A stretch of 64,000 nt of DNA from Callipepla californica brunnescens (Eukaryota > Chordata > Aves > Galliformes > Odontophoridae), in the NCBI GenBank assembly GCA_023055505.1, contig JALIRH010000002.1, positions 25,798,437 through 25,862,436 on the forward strand, written 5' to 3'. Under the pieces are notes generated by a model, which was given only the letters and a program-made list of their open reading frames with translations, did no database searches and had not been told where the DNA came from. A program made the position numbers and the translations under genes. Below are positions 23,701 through 36,634 of this stretch, in pieces (the stretch's first letter is position 1; each line of letters starts with the position of its first letter).

Positions 23701-24085
23701 CAGAACCATAGAATAGCCCAAGTTGGAAGGGACCCACAAAGATCATCAAGTCCAACTGCAGGCTCCACACAGCCCCACCCAGCATTCAAACCCTGTGTCT
23801 GAGAGCGTTATCCTAACGCTCCCTGAGCTCGGGCACTCAGAGCCGTGCACACTGCCCTGGGCATCCTGTTCCATGCCCACCGCCCTCTGGTGCAGACCCT
23901 GTCCCTCACCCCCACCCCCCCCTCCCCTCACACAGCTCCATGCTGTTCCCTTGAGCCCTGTTGCTGTCACACAGAGCTGAGCTCCCTGTGGGAGCTGCAG
24001 CCGCCATCAGGCCTCCCCTCAGCTCCTCTGCCCTGCGCTGAGGGACCCAGGGACCTCAGCAGCTCCCCATGTCTCACCTTTGGGT
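23701..24085 (-). mobile_element. GC-rich CR1 LINE fragment
   Basis: It begins as a reverse-complement CR1 3' end ('accatagaatagcccaagttggaagggacccacaaagatcatcaagtccaactgc') and continues into GC-rich CR1 sequence containing C-runs. It is the most GC-rich repeat in the window and less decayed than most. It contains a CTCF-like core at 23880-23893 on the - strand. Confidence 0.8.
23880..23893 (-). promoter_or_regulatory. CTCF-like core motif inside CR1
   Basis: On the - strand this reads GCACCAGAGGGCGG, agreeing at 13 of 14 positions with the CTCF core. Its orientation is convergent with the + strand motifs at 18226 and 21329. A transposon-borne site is plausible; binding is unproven. Confidence 0.4.
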
Positions 24086-25048
24086 TCACATGTATTCCCA
24101 GTGGCACTGGGGAGTACTTAGGGAAACTAAGCACAAGTCTAGGAATATGCAACACTTTTCTTTCTTGCAAATGGGAATTATTTTCACAGCACAGCTACTG
24201 TTTCCATTTATCATTTAGTCTCCCATTACATTTTGCATAGTTCTCTGCCATGAATGTTCATCCTTTAATTATCAGCTCCAGAGATCGATCACTCAGCAAC
24301 GGCATTGCAAAGCAAGAAGCTTTAACACGAACCACAACTGCAATGTTGACATTTAATTAAGATTACAGCTGTTAGAAATTAAGATAAATGATACAGATAG
24401 ATAATGTTGCTCATAAACAGCAATAGCATTTGATGCGATGGAGGCTATGAAGGGGCCTGATTTCAGAAACCATGGAGAGATTTCTTCTTTTTTTAAAGTT
24501 ACTGCATTTTGAGTAAAGATTTTTTCTGTTTTGCTTAAATACCTTTAATCGCAGACAAAAAAGGAAGGAGATAAGAGACCTAACCTAGTCCTATTCATGT
24601 TCCTATTCCTCTCTTTGAAGGCAGAGTCAGCAACAGCTTTATTTCTTGAATCTCTGACAGTTTGTTTAGTGAGTTACTACAGACCTCCACTGGTGGAAGT
24701 TATCTCTTTCTCCTTGTGCAACTTACAGTTAGAAAAGTTATAAATAATGTCTAAAATAACTATTTTTGAAACTTAAGGTCATTACTTTTTGTTTCATCTG
24801 CTATGAGTATGACAAATAGATAACAGTGTTGAACCTAAGGAAAGGCCTTACAGAAACCTCAGTTTTTCCATTTTAAAAACATGTTGTGGAGCAATATACC
24901 TTTCCCTATACTCGTGTACTAATTTCATCCTACCTCTGTCTCCTTAACACCCTTGTAAGAGTGTCCTAAGGGACAATGTGAAAAGCTGCTGCCAGGACAA
25001 GTGATTTATTACTTATTCCCTAAATATAAGATCACATATGCTACTGAA
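24086..25048. other. intergenic, nothing recognised
   Basis: Unique AT-rich sequence. The part around 24280-24390 has a mixed composition that could be a conserved non-coding element, but nothing in the sequence alone proves it. Confidence 0.5.
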
Positions 25049-25715
25049 AAAATGGAAAGGACCTCTGGAGATCATCTAGTCCAACCCCCTGCTAAGGAGG
25101 TTGCAAAGGAAAGCATCTAGATGGGTCTCTAACCTCTCCAGAGAAGGCGACTCTCTGGGCAGCTTGTTCCAGTGCTCTGTCACATGCAAAGTAAAGACCT
25201 TATTTCTCATGTTTGTATGGAACTTCCTGTGCTCTGGTTTGTACGTGTTCCCCTCATTCTGGGCACCACTGGAAAGAACCTGGCTCGTCCACTTGAATCC
25301 CATCCATTAGATGGGACACAGTGATAAGATCCCCTCTCAGTCTTCTCCAGGCTGAGCAGTCCCAGGTCTCTCAACCTTTCCTCATAAGGGAGATGCTCTT
25401 AATCATCTTTGTGGGCCTCTGCAGGACTCTCACTAGAAGTTCCCCATCTTTCTTGAGCTGGGGAGCCCAGAACTGGACACAGTACTCCAGATGTGGCCTC
25501 ACCAGGGCAGAGTAGAGGGGGAGGATAACCTGGCCTGTAGTTTCCCAGCTCCTCTTTGTTGTCTGTTTGAAGACTGGAGTGACATTGGCTTTCCCTCAGT
25601 CTTCTGGCACCTCTCCCATTTTCTAAGACTTTTCAAAGACAATAGAGAGCAGTTTGGCAATAATTTCTGCTAGCTCTCTCAGCACACATGGATGCATCCA
25701 GACAGGGTCCATGGA
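25049..25715 (-). mobile_element. CR1 LINE fragment
   Basis: Reverse-complement CR1 beginning close to its 3' end ('ggaaaggacctctggagatcatctagtccaacccc') and running about 650 bases into ORF2 (the - strand contains HVTEHWNKLPRESPSLERLETHLDAFLCNL). It is joined almost directly to a + strand CR1 at 25727, so the two are head to head. Confidence 0.9.
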
Positions 25716-25726
25716 TTTACCCTAGG

Positions 25727-26565
25727 CAACACTACAGGCTTGGGGCAGAGTGGCTGGAAGACTGTGTAGAAGAATTGGACTTGGGGGTGTTGGTCAGTGC
25801 TCAGCTAAACATAAGCCAGCAGTGCGCCCAGGTAGCTAAGAAGGCCAATGCCATACTTGTTTGTGTCAGAAATTGTGTTGCCAGCAGGAGCAGGTGATTG
25901 TTCCCCTGTACTCAGCTCTTGTGAGGCTGCATCTCAAACACTATGTTCAGTATTGTGCCACTTGCAGCAAGAAAGACATTCTTCACAGTGAGGGTGACAG
26001 AGCACTGGCACAGCTGCACAGAGAGGTGGTGGAGTCTCCTTCTCTGGAGATGTTCAGGACCCTCCTGGACGCCTACCTGTGCAACCTGGGCTAGGGAGCT
26101 GCTTTGGTAGGGGGTTGGACTCCATGATCTCTAGAGGTCCCTTCCAACCCCTTCATTCTGTGATTCTATGATTGGCACCCTGAAGTGTGTCCACAGGAGG
26201 ATAACAAAGCTGGTTAAGGGATCTGGAATTGATCAGTATGGAGAAGAGGAGGATCAGGGGAGACCTTATAGCTCTCTACAACTACCTGAAAGTAGGTTGT
26301 GATGAGGTGGGGGTCAGCATCTTCTCCTGTGTAAGTAGCAATAGAGGGAATGGCCTCCAGTTTCTCCAGGAGACATTCAAGTTGGATATTGGGAAAAATT
26401 TATTCACCAAAAGAGTGGTCAGGTGCTGGAATGGGCATCCCATGGAGATAGCTGAGTCACTGTCCCTAGAGGTGTTTAGAAAAAGCATTTAGATGTTTTA
26501 CTAAGGGATGTAGTTTAGTAGGGAAATATTGGTGGTAGGTGGATGATTGGACTGGATGACTGGAG
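25727..26565 (+). mobile_element. CR1 LINE interrupted by another CR1
   Basis: The outer element reads 25727-25970 and resumes at 26174. The first half encodes [24 protein letters not shown]...[20 protein letters not shown] and ends at 'cagtattgtgccacttgcagcaa'. The second half resumes with 'ggcaccctgaagtgtgtccacaggaggataacaaagctgg', the next part of the same CR1 order. The reading frame is decayed. The inner copy is listed separately. Confidence 0.85.
25971..26173 (+). mobile_element. nested, 5'-truncated CR1 copy
   Basis: About 200 bases of CR1 3' end ('gacattcttcacagtgagggtgacagagcactgg' ... 'ggttggactccatgatctctagaggtcccttccaacc' followed by 'attctgtgattctatgatt'). It sits inside the older CR1 and breaks its sequence, so it inserted later. 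The octamer-type 3' repeat is preserved. Confidence 0.85.
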
Positions 26566-27207
26566 AAAGAGCTGAATATTTTGTCCTTCTCTACATCAAA
26601 CTCGAGGCAGAGACCTTCCTTTTGACTGACTCTTCCCTTACTAAGCCTGTTTAAAAGCCAGATTTCTTGTTGCATCTTGTTCTATGTTTTGGCCTTTAGG
26701 ATCCTATCCCTCATTGCTCATACAATTCTTCTTTTCCTGTAATTATGAATATGACCTTTCCATTTTGTTCTTTTTCCTCTTGCATTTAGAGACAGTGACA
26801 AACTCACAGTGAAGCAGCCTGGCCTCTGAGCCCTACCTTAGCTCTGCACTCTGAATTTCTCTGTATCTGTTCTTTCTCAGAGACAACCATTCTCTTTACT
26901 CTTTGCTTTGCTCTGTTTCCCCTCAAATTTTATTCAAGCATTTACCTAAATTTCCTCAAATCTACCTACTTGAGATCTACTGTTTTGTTATGGTTCTCTC
27001 CATTTTTCTTCTTTTAATTGGGAAATTTCTCTCTTTTGTCACATTCAAGCAAGTTGCTTTCAATCTTATTTTCTCTCTACTGTTTGTTAATTAATTTTCC
27101 AGTATTAACTTAACCACATCTGAGATTAAAACAAAAGAGATAAGAAAATCTGTGGGAATTAGAAACTAAAATATTCCCAAATGACTGAATTAGAATAGTT
27201 CATCCTT

Positions 27208-27248
27208 ACATTATCTTACCTTACCTTACCTCACCTTGCCTTACCTCA
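27208..27248 (+). repeat. imperfect (TTACC)n repeat
   Basis: About seven imperfect pentamer units (TTACC with CTCACC and TTGCC variants) in tandem. It is a short minisatellite-like tract without further context. Confidence 0.75.
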
Positions 27249-27630
27249 TTCAATACTCCTAGCGGTATCATTGTCTGAAACTCCCTGGGGAAAAGTTTGT
27301 AGTAAACTGCCATACTTAGATAAAAATTCTTTGATGAATAATAGCAAGAAGGTTATGTTAATTAATTGCTGTCCTGTTCTCTAAGATGCAGGATAACAAT
27401 TTTAAGAGCAGTCAACAACCCTTAACACATTACTAAGTTTAATGTGGGAGTTGGATCACTACAGTGGACCATGGGAAGTTTCCATGTTTGTAGATTCCTT
27501 GCCTGTTCATAAAGAGGCTATTAAACTCAAGTCTGCCTGGGACCCATAAGATCTTTGATTGTTAATTCTTCACCATGGAGAAATTGGGTATTCTCACCTG
27601 TGGGGAACCAGAAGTCAGTTGTAGGGTTAC

Positions 27631-27654
27631 ATAGCCCACCATTAAGTGGGCTAT
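27631..27654. repeat. perfect inverted repeat, 9-base arms
   Basis: ATAGCCCAC, six bases (CATTAA), then GTGGGCTAT. A TAGGGTT string occurs on each side (27622 and 27654). A structure of this size is expected a few times by chance in 64 kb. Confidence 0.6.
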
Positions 27655-28589
27655 AGGGTTCATCTCTCTGTGGGAAAGGACTCAGACCACCATGACTCAC
27701 CTCCCAAAGGGCGTGTAACGGAGGGTAAGGAAGGCTCTGCTTCACCTGCTAAACTTGTTCCACTGTGTGGAAAAGTGAAATGTTCAGTGAGTCACTGGAA
27801 GAGTGCATAGCTTCTGAGAAAGGTGGTTGGGGTGGAGGGCGATACCTGCCCTTCAAGCCAAAGTTTGTGTATGCATTTGGCATGAAATAAATATTGCATA
27901 AAAAACTGATGCAATCCTGCCAACCAGGTCCAAACCCACTGCTCCAAAGCTTCATTGCAGGCGTCTAATTTCAAGGCTGAAAATCCCAGTCTTGCTTGCC
28001 AGTGTAATGGAAACCTTGGCTATTTTGTACCAAGCAGGCCATTGCAACAGAAGAAGACTATGAGCAGCCTGCAGACAAGGCACCTTGGTGCATGTCATGA
28101 GCATGGGCTCCTTGGGCAGAAGAGGACTTTGATCCTGACTTTCTTCATCTTGCAGTTGGGTGATACATATAGCTTTTTCCTCCTTGCAGTGTGTATGGAA
28201 GAAGGGAGCAAGCCCTGACAATGGAGGAGAGGCTGCAGGCGAAGGATCTGAGTTGGGAAACCTGCACAGAGGGAAGCACTGCTTCACAGTGCTGACTGAC
28301 ACTTCGGGCCCAGCGAGCAAGAAATGAAGGAAAAACATCACACCTCAGCACTTCCAGCAGCCTCATTTACAGAGCTCCCAGGCGAGTTGGCTGCTGCCAT
28401 GCTTATGCCCACGTACGTACCCACACGGGTTGCTCTGGTTCAGCCTCTTCGTGGGGCTTAGTGTGTACTTTGTAGCTGCAGTACTACTATAGATAGGTAG
28501 AAGCCTTTCTCTCATTACACTGCTTTCTTGTCTGAAGCTAAGTTACACATTAGTCCTGCTTAAATTATACATTAGGAAAATGAGTGAGT

Positions 28590-28780
28590 ACAGTCAAGCA
28601 GTGGAATAAATTGTCTTGGGAAATCTGTGGAAAGCTTCATCGTTGGAAACTTTTAACAAAAGGCCAGACAAACATCTGCCCAGAGAGTCATGGATAGAGT
28701 ATATCCAGTGTTTGGGTGGGAGGTAGAGAGCTGATCTGTGGAAGCCCTTTGCAGCCATAATTTCCTATGATTCATACACC
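28590..28780 (+). mobile_element. degenerate CR1 LINE 3' fragment
   Basis: 'gcagtggaataaattgtcttgggaaat', 'tggaaacttttaac' and 'gaagccctttgcagccataatttcctatgattc' follow the order of a CR1 3' end with many changes. It is old and diverged. Confidence 0.55.
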
Positions 28781-31556
28781 TTTGTCTGTGTGATTGCTTC
28801 ACAGTTGTGTGCCCGGTAACTTCTTGATCTTGATTACAGTGCTAGATCCAGATCTGCCATGTCACCTGTAACTTCACACTTTGTAAAAGCTTATTTAGTA
28901 AAAACAGCATCTAACACCTGCCTGTGTCAGGGCAGCAAAGGCACACTGGACAACAGGAATGCATCTGCTGAGTTCTCAGCAGTGACAGCTGCCAGCTAGT
29001 CAGAGGGATGCAGGACATGAACAGATGTTTGCAGGGAAGACACTTCACTTGAGCTGTGAAGAGGAAAGTTGTTACACAGAGATAAGAATACTGAGGGGCT
29101 ACTTAGTTTTATTTAAATTACTTATACAGCTAACGCAGAAAGAAAAAGGAAATAAACATTATCTGGTGATAGAAAAATAGACTTAAATAGCAGAAAGAAA
29201 TACTGGTTCTCTTTAGAAAAAAGCCTCAGAAAGCTTCAGAAATATCTGCACTTGCAAGTTGTCAAGAGCAGGTAATGTGGACATCCATCAGAAATGAGAC
29301 TTAAGTGAGTGTCTCTTCGAGGACAATGACCTCTTAAGATCCCTTCCTGCCATGTTGTCTGTACTTCAGTGATAAGATACAAACAGATGCAGATATGACA
29401 GGAGATATATTAGCTACCAGAAGAAAATCCAGCTCTTTAAGACCTTTATCAGGTCCTTCACCTTTGCTGCCCTGTCTCAGGAGAATGGGAACTCCTTGAG
29501 GCAGTGTCTATAATGCAGAGAAAATAAGGATACATGATAAGCATAAAAGAAGTGCTTAGAAGATGGAAACAGAATCTTTTATATTCTTGGGGTTGCAGCA
29601 GAGTTTGAAGATATACAAATATTTACAGTGGCAGTTAATAACAGTAAGCTTCTCGTTATCTGCAATGGGAACAGAGTCCTCTAAACATTAGTATGCATCA
29701 CTGCTGTAACAGTCAAAAGTCTGACAGCTCTACTGGCAACACCAACAGGACTTTAAACAATAATTACGAAGTTAATTAAGATTCTAACAAAATGGTAGAA
29801 CTGAGGCCAGGTACACAAAAGCCTCATCTTTAACAAGTGTACTGCACCAGATGAATTGATTTGTCTTCTCACCATCAGGAGGTGGGAAAAATTATTCTTA
29901 GACACTCGTGTAGAGGAATGAATGTGTCCCATCCACCTGCAGGTTTCAATCTAGCAGGTTAAATTTGTTCTGAGCTGGTGGATGTAAAGCTCCAGAGGAG
30001 AGCTAGGAGCTGCAGCACCAGCTGAGCAATGACGTTTTCTCTTTTGCTGCTGCTTGCAGTCTCAGCAAAATGCCTGCGATGAATTCAGCTGTCTTGTTGA
30101 GACAAGACCTGCTGATTTCTGATCCCAGCCTTTTGGACATCCTCCCTCCACACTCAGCCATGTTAGCAGCAAAATGCAAGCGGCTCAGCCCAGGCATTGC
30201 ACAACTCAACCAGCCAATACCTGTTATGCAATCCCATAAAGGAATAAAAGGAAGTAGCTGTAAAAATACGTATTTTGACTGCTTGGAAAATTCTCAAAAC
30301 CAGGAATCTGGTACCAAGTATCTCCATAACTGGAATAACCGGAAATGGGGAATCTGGGTTAAATTACTTTCTACCTGAAATTTGGCACACCATGCTCTCC
30401 TTCTTCTTAGATGAATTTTGGATACTGAGTGATATGAATGGTATTAGTGTTAAAGATGAAGGTTGAAATGTGAGTTTATCGGAGTCTGCTCCATAGTTAT
30501 AGCTATAGTGCTCATAGGCACTCTCAGGTACTCATAAAGCAAGCTGGTATCAATTACTTTCAAAAGAAATCACACTCCAGTATGCTCCCAATTGTATGTG
30601 CTCTTCCTGGACATCACACTGTGCTGGCTGTTGCTCATGCTGTTTTTAAAAGCCTTTCTTCTTTCATCTCTATTAACATAAAAAGTTTATCCACAGAAAG
30701 CTGGTCCCTTTCCCTGCTGCTCTTCCTTAGATTTTGCTACTTGGTTCTGTAGGTCAGTTTAACAATAACGTCATATTTATTAAGAAAAAGCAAAACCTTT
30801 TTTTTCCCGCTGAAGCTACCCATCTGCCAGCATCACCAGCCTGCAGAAAAAGCAGCAGCCTTTCTCGTGGCTTCAGTGTGGTTAACTCTGTGTGCTTATC
30901 TCAGTCTGCAGAGGGTTTCATACATTTGTGTTTGTGGTTGGGTTTTTACTTTTTTTAAGGGCTTTTGTTTTCAAAACCCAGTGTTAGGAGCCAAGAATTG
31001 CACTAAGCTTACAGCTTCTCTCTGAACATTGTCTGGTTTTCACTCTAGATGTGGAAAATTCAGAGCAATCTGAAGACCCAAAGGCAAGTGGAAAGGTGGA
31101 AAGAAAAGAAACTCTATCTTCCAGTTCAAGGGTTTTTTTTTGTTTTTTTTTTGTTTTTTGAGGAAATATCAATTTGGGGAGATAGTGGCTGAGGTGAGAA
31201 CACAAGAGACAAGAAAACTTTTGTTTACTTGTTCTTTTTCTGTTTGCTGAAGTTTGCCTCAGTTTGCTTTTGAAGTGCAGGAATCTGTATCCCTTTACTG
31301 GACAAAAAAAGGAACAAAACTGACCTCTGTAGTTTCATTTTTCATGCAGGAACGCAACACTGAGGTTGAAGAGCCTCAAAAGTGTTTTTCAGCGTGTTTC
31401 AAATAGCCCACCAAATTCTTTGTGCGTATCATGCACAATATATTTGAAAGTTAATGATATGTTAATTATATCAGAAAAGTACTGCTATGTCACTACTGAC
31501 TTTACAGCTTCTGAGATAATGAATCTGTGAGATTATGGATGCTGAGGGTGGGACAT
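28781..31556. other. intergenic, no gene recognised
   Basis: Unique AT-rich sequence. It contains a T-rich tract with G interruptions (31131-31161). Open frames of up to 102 residues overlap on both strands and look like chance frames. Confidence 0.55.
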
Positions 31557-31810
31557 CATAGAATCAAAGAATTGCTCAGGATGGAAAAGATCATCCAGTC
31601 CATCTGCAACCTAACCACACAACCCTAACTCTAACAACCTTAACCTAACTCTAACAAGCTTAATCATGTTCCTGAGCACCACATCCAAACAGATTTTAAA
31701 TACATTAAGTGATGGTGTCTCAACCATCTCCCTGTGGAGCCTATTCCAGTGCTTAACCACCCTTTCTGTAAAGAAGTTTTTCATTATATCCAACCTAAAT
31801 ATCACATCTA
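31557..31810 (-). mobile_element. CR1 LINE 3' fragment
   Basis: Reverse-complement CR1: 'atcatagaatcaaagaattgctcaggatgg', a 'ccctaactctaac' run, then 'gtggagcctattccagtgcttaaccaccc' and 'aagaagtttttcattatatccaacct'. The - strand encodes [32 protein letters not shown], the CR1 ORF2 C-terminus. Confidence 0.9.
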
Positions 31811-34800
31811 CTCTGCTTACTCCCACTACCAGCCCATCCCCACTGCCTGCAGCCACTGCAACTGGGATGTGTCCACAGACTGTCTGAGGCTGCACTTTGG
31901 GTGATATAAGGGGGGGAACAACTGCATGTGGTCTTTGTCTTATGGTCAGTAAACCCCAGGGATGATGCACTACCAGTCCTATGTGCATAAATACAGAAAA
32001 GCAAAGAAGACGCTGAAAGAGGTGAAGCGCTCAGATGCTTATCCATTTTTTTCCCTAGAGATCAGTTTGTCTTTAATTACTCTTACTGCCCTTACAAACC
32101 CTGCCACTCTCTTCTTTGTAGTTTTAGATCAGCAGAAATTAACGATTTCCTGAGGGACCAAGACAAGCCCTTTAACTGGCAGCATTGCACAACTGCCATT
32201 AGTGATGTCAGCCCATCACCCACAGCTCTAACTGGGCACATTGTATATAAGTAGATACACTTAAGAAAAGTCAGCGTAGTCAGCCCCAATGTAAAAAAAA
32301 TGAGCTCATATCGGTAATTTAAAACGTAAATGTATTTGAAACAATAAGTTAGGTATTATTTTATTTCTTTTTGGGTACACAACTTTAGGCTTTTGTGTCT
32401 TGCTTTGTTTTGGTTTGGTTTCCTAGAGTCATCAAATCTAGAAACTCAGATTTCAAATGAAGCCTTGTGTCTCCCACGGGACCTGAAGGAAGCCATGAGA
32501 TGCTGAGAGATGCAGGCAAACCCATCAGATGGCAATATCCTGTACAAACACTATGTGAAATATCTTCTTATCAGTGACAAAATTTTCAGAGCACAACTGC
32601 ACCCATCGAAGTCAAAGTCCCAGGCTGTCTTCATCTACAGTTCCTGTCAGGCCTTCGGCGCTTCACTTGAATTGCATTTTTTAGCATGACACTTTCTGGA
32701 TTTTGAAAACATTTCATTCTACTCCCCCCAGAAATTGCAGTGGCAGCAATCTGCCAACCTTGCTGGCATAGGTGAGGCTGTTACCAGCCAGCCCTGCCTG
32801 CACATGTAAGACTTCCAGCAGTCCCTGGAACTGCACATGTTTTTCCAGTTATATTCTCAAGTGTAAACTGCTCACGACTTGTGAAAGTGTGGAAATTAGT
32901 ATTTGGACTGTTATGCCTTGGGGGTGATAAAACCACTGCTTAAAGAGGGTTTCCTTGAATAACAAGCTTTCCTCATGTTTCAAAACTTTATCCATGATGG
33001 ATGATTCAGAGTTTTCCACACACAAAGTCCATGACTTTCAGTCTCTTCCCAGTCAAGGATTCATTTTAAAACCTCAAACTTGGAGTAATCTTGAATTTCT
33101 TCAATAGGTTTCTGCAATCCCTTGTGCTGTGTGTTCAGGAATTGAGGAGGGAAGTCTTAGGTGAAGCATTAGCAGGTTGTCAAGTTCTTTTTAATCCTGT
33201 TCAGTGAAAGGAAGCCTAAGCCTCACAGACTTTCATATCTGTGAGATACCTTCCTTTTCCTGTGCCTTGGCTCATTGAGAAGATCTTTGTTCTAATCCTG
33301 CTCCACCCAGTACCACTCTCTCTCTTAATTGTTTAGAATGGGATTTAGTGAAAAGAAGATTAGAGAAACTTTTAAGGCATGGAGAACAGCCCACCAGAAA
33401 TAATACACTGGTAACTTGACTAATTGGCCCGCATTAATTATAGTGGGATGCATCTCCCAGGGTTTAAGCTTCAACACACCTGAGATTCCTAGGTCCTTAC
33501 AGAGAGTCATGGTGAAACACTCCTTCAGTAGGAATGCTGGTTTGTTTTAGTAGCTTTATTTGCCTCCCCTGGGACAGCCTTCTGCTTGTATTTGTGTGCT
33601 CAGATGGCACCATGGATTGAGAAGACAAATCAATGATAAAATGCTATAGGCTTTGCCAGATGACCTACAGTAAGTGAAATAGTTGGAAAAGTAATGACAT
33701 GATGATGAGTTACTCCTCCTAGCACCAGAGAAGGCCCTAAGCAACAGAAACACAAACAAGGTTTCAGCACACTCCCTTTAACCAACAAATTTGTTTTCCC
33801 TTCCATTTTTCCACAGAATTCTCATTATAACACTGCACCACTCAACTTCTTGTGGGTTTTTGGTTTTTTGGAGGTTTTTTGGTCACTGTGGAATCCACTT
33901 CTCAAATCCATGAATTCTTACTTTTTTATTAACTCATATTTTTCCTCTACTTTCTTCTTCTACATGATTGTAAACTGGTTGCAAGCCTTCATCTGCCACA
34001 TCTTAAACTTAGATTTACTAACTATCCCCATGTCTCCCTAGGTGACCTTCATTCTCTCCCTCTGACGTTTCCTGCTTCTTGCTGATGTTCAGACAAGGTC
34101 CAGAGCACTCAGCATCCATTATCTCTGGGAATGAAGTCCATCACGACCCACTTGCATCCAAAACTGCAGCATCTCTTATCTAAGCTTGATGTCTAGGTGA
34201 GCAGAGGAGCAGAAAGCAGATCCAGTCCTACTTTGTTTGGTTCCAGTTACTGATTCTCTTCAGCCTTAGCGAGGCTGTTTTACTTCCTGAATTGATAATG
34301 GTTGTGATGTTGTTGAGCCATGGGTGTGTGACCGGGGCCAGGCTGCTTGGTGGGAAGAGCCACCACCATGATGGCATGGGGCAGGGGGCCACTGCTGGAT
34401 GGGGTGGGCATAAGGCCTTTAGGTTGGACATGCCTGCAACAACTACTGAAAATCTTGTGATCAGAATCAAAATCAAAATGAAACATGAGCATTTTGGGGA
34501 AGAAAAAAAAATGGTAAGCCATGTGTTTAAAGTTTCCAGTTTCTCAAAGTAAACATCACTTGTTGGTTCAACTAGTCAACTTGTGAATAGACCCAGACCT
34601 ATCTGGGTAAGACATGAAGCTTGAAGACTTCATTTTATGGTCTCAGTTTATGTGAACTGTAAAACTCCAGCTGTTTGCCTAAAAATTACTTGCAAAACTG
34701 CTTATCACAAGATATCTTTATGTACCCCTGAGTATCAGTCACTGAAGAGGTCAGAACATGACAGTCATGATGGTCAGAAAAAAAATCTACCAAGCCACAG

Positions 34801-35464
34801 GCATAAAGACATTTGCCGCAGTGGGAATACACACACATTGTATCATTGAACATCTCTCACTTCTGAAAAGCCAAAGATGGAAAGAAATGTGCAGTTTTTG
34901 CAGGCCAGTCTCTGGAAAGGGAACAGAACTACTAGCACTGCAGATAATTCTGAGATTGATCAGGTGGAGTAGTTTCAGCTTGCTCATCCTGTTAGCAGCT
35001 CTGGAAATCCCTGGGTGCTTCCCTCAGGCTTGCAGTCTACCCTAATCAGCTTGGCAGAAGATCTGATCATGCAGTTGCATGGCCAGGTAGGTACAAGCAC
35101 GCTCTGCTGCTGATCTGCAAGGTTCTCTTTCCAGGTGTGAATATCTCCTAGTCTGAAGGCGGAGTGGTCATGTGCATCATACTCTTAGGTAACATTCACA
35201 CATCTGTGCTGTGCCTCCTGCATATAGCAGCTTTGTCTGTTTTAAGCTTTGGGACAGGCAGCTGGGGTGCAAGCTCAGGATAAAGTCTCCTGTTTCTCTT
35301 AACACAGAACCCTGGCAATAAATCAGCTGGTATCACCTCAGAAATTAGCAGGGCATTATATTTTGCTGCACCTCAATACCTCTGCCTTCTGCAGCCGCAG
35401 TCTTTTTTGTCTCACTACTAATTCTGTGTAAAACTCTGCCTTCTCTTACACAAGATTTTATACT

Positions 35465-35509
35465 AAACTTTTACAGTCCTCTCTTTTAAACTTTTACAGT
35501 CCTCTCTTA
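35465..35509 (+). repeat. 23-base tandem duplication
   Basis: AAACTTTTACAGTCCTCTCTT occurs at 35465 and again at 35488 with a period of 23 bases and nearly no differences. It is a recent local duplication of a pyrimidine-rich segment. Confidence 0.8.
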
Positions 35510-36583
35510 TATCACCATGAAGCAGGATGGTGTCGTAATGTGCGGGGCAATATCATACAGTGACTACATTTACCTTCTCTTCACCTTCTCTTGTAAGCAG
35601 CACTTCAGGGGATGTGAACAAAATTCAGTGAGGGCACTGCATTTTCATTCTGCTGTTACCAGTTTAAATAACACAAAGCATCTCCAGACTCTGGAGGAGT
35701 CCTGCTGCAGCTGTGAGTCCATCTGCTTCTCTCTTGGGCTTGTTTTCAGGCCTGATGCCAGTGGGATGTTTGAATCCTGTATTCTAGCTTGTCTGGTCAT
35801 GAGCAAGTTGGCAGTAAAAGGAACTGGTGGGAAGAAACCAACAGTTTTAAGTGTTATTAGGCACCTGGCTTTCTTTGCGGAGCCAATGCATGTTCCAAAT
35901 GCATTTAATCCTGTTTGTGTTCAGAGTCCCATTTGGAGCTCAGATACTGGTAATGTTTTGTCCAACCAGAAAAGATGAAATGGGAAATTCATCTTTGTAC
36001 TTAGCAGTAGGTCATACTAGGAAGATGGTATAATGGGTGTCCATGGGTGTCCAAACACTTGTCTTGCCTGGACTGTGAAGTGAAGAGGAATTGCCTTTGG
36101 CTACATATAAAATATATAATATAGTTAATGTATATAAGTAACAAAATGTATTCTTTAATATTTTTTATTAAAAAAGATAAAAGGACAACAAACTCATAAA
36201 ACTGGCAGGTTAATATATACCCTTACTCACTTCATGAAGTGAATTCTGTATGGAAATGCAGGGTCTGTGTGACAGTTCAACATGCTCATAGAGCATCCTG
36301 CCAAGTATTGTCCGTTGTAAAAGGCAGCAGTGGGGCACACTATGACCAGAAAACAATGGAGAATTTCCTACTGTGCAAATAACAGTCACTCACTTTAAGA
36401 GCTGATAGACCACAACCCATCTTCAGTGGGAAACTAAGTACTGCAGATGCTGAGAGCTTTTCAAGACCACATGCTGTGAAATGTTTACATTTCCCACCAG
36501 TGTCACTTTTCTCTTTACAGGATATTCAATTCCCCAGAAGCTTCCTGGTATTTATAGCAGATGACACAGTTTGTTCGATCTAT

Positions 36584-36584
<1 letters not shown>

Positions 36585-36634
<50 letters not shown>

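Larger units (their letters stand above)
26566..28589. other. intergenic, no gene recognised
   Basis: Unique AT-rich sequence with a short (TTACC)n-like pyrimidine repeat (27208-27248) and a 9-base-arm hairpin (27631-27654). A small cluster of CpGs lies near 28380-28455. No gene is seen. Confidence 0.55.

Noticed and set aside
31610..31665. Telomere-like CCCTAA/CCTAAC run
   Set aside because: It lies inside an antisense CR1 3' end and the units are irregular; not an interstitial telomere.
32243..32252. TATATAAG box
   Set aside because: A lone TATA-like string in AT-rich sequence with no exon or transcript evidence downstream.
35517..35978. 153-residue open frame on the + strand, the longest outside genes and CR1
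   Set aside because: No recognisable family, no splice or promoter context, ordinary intergenic composition; a chance frame is most likely.
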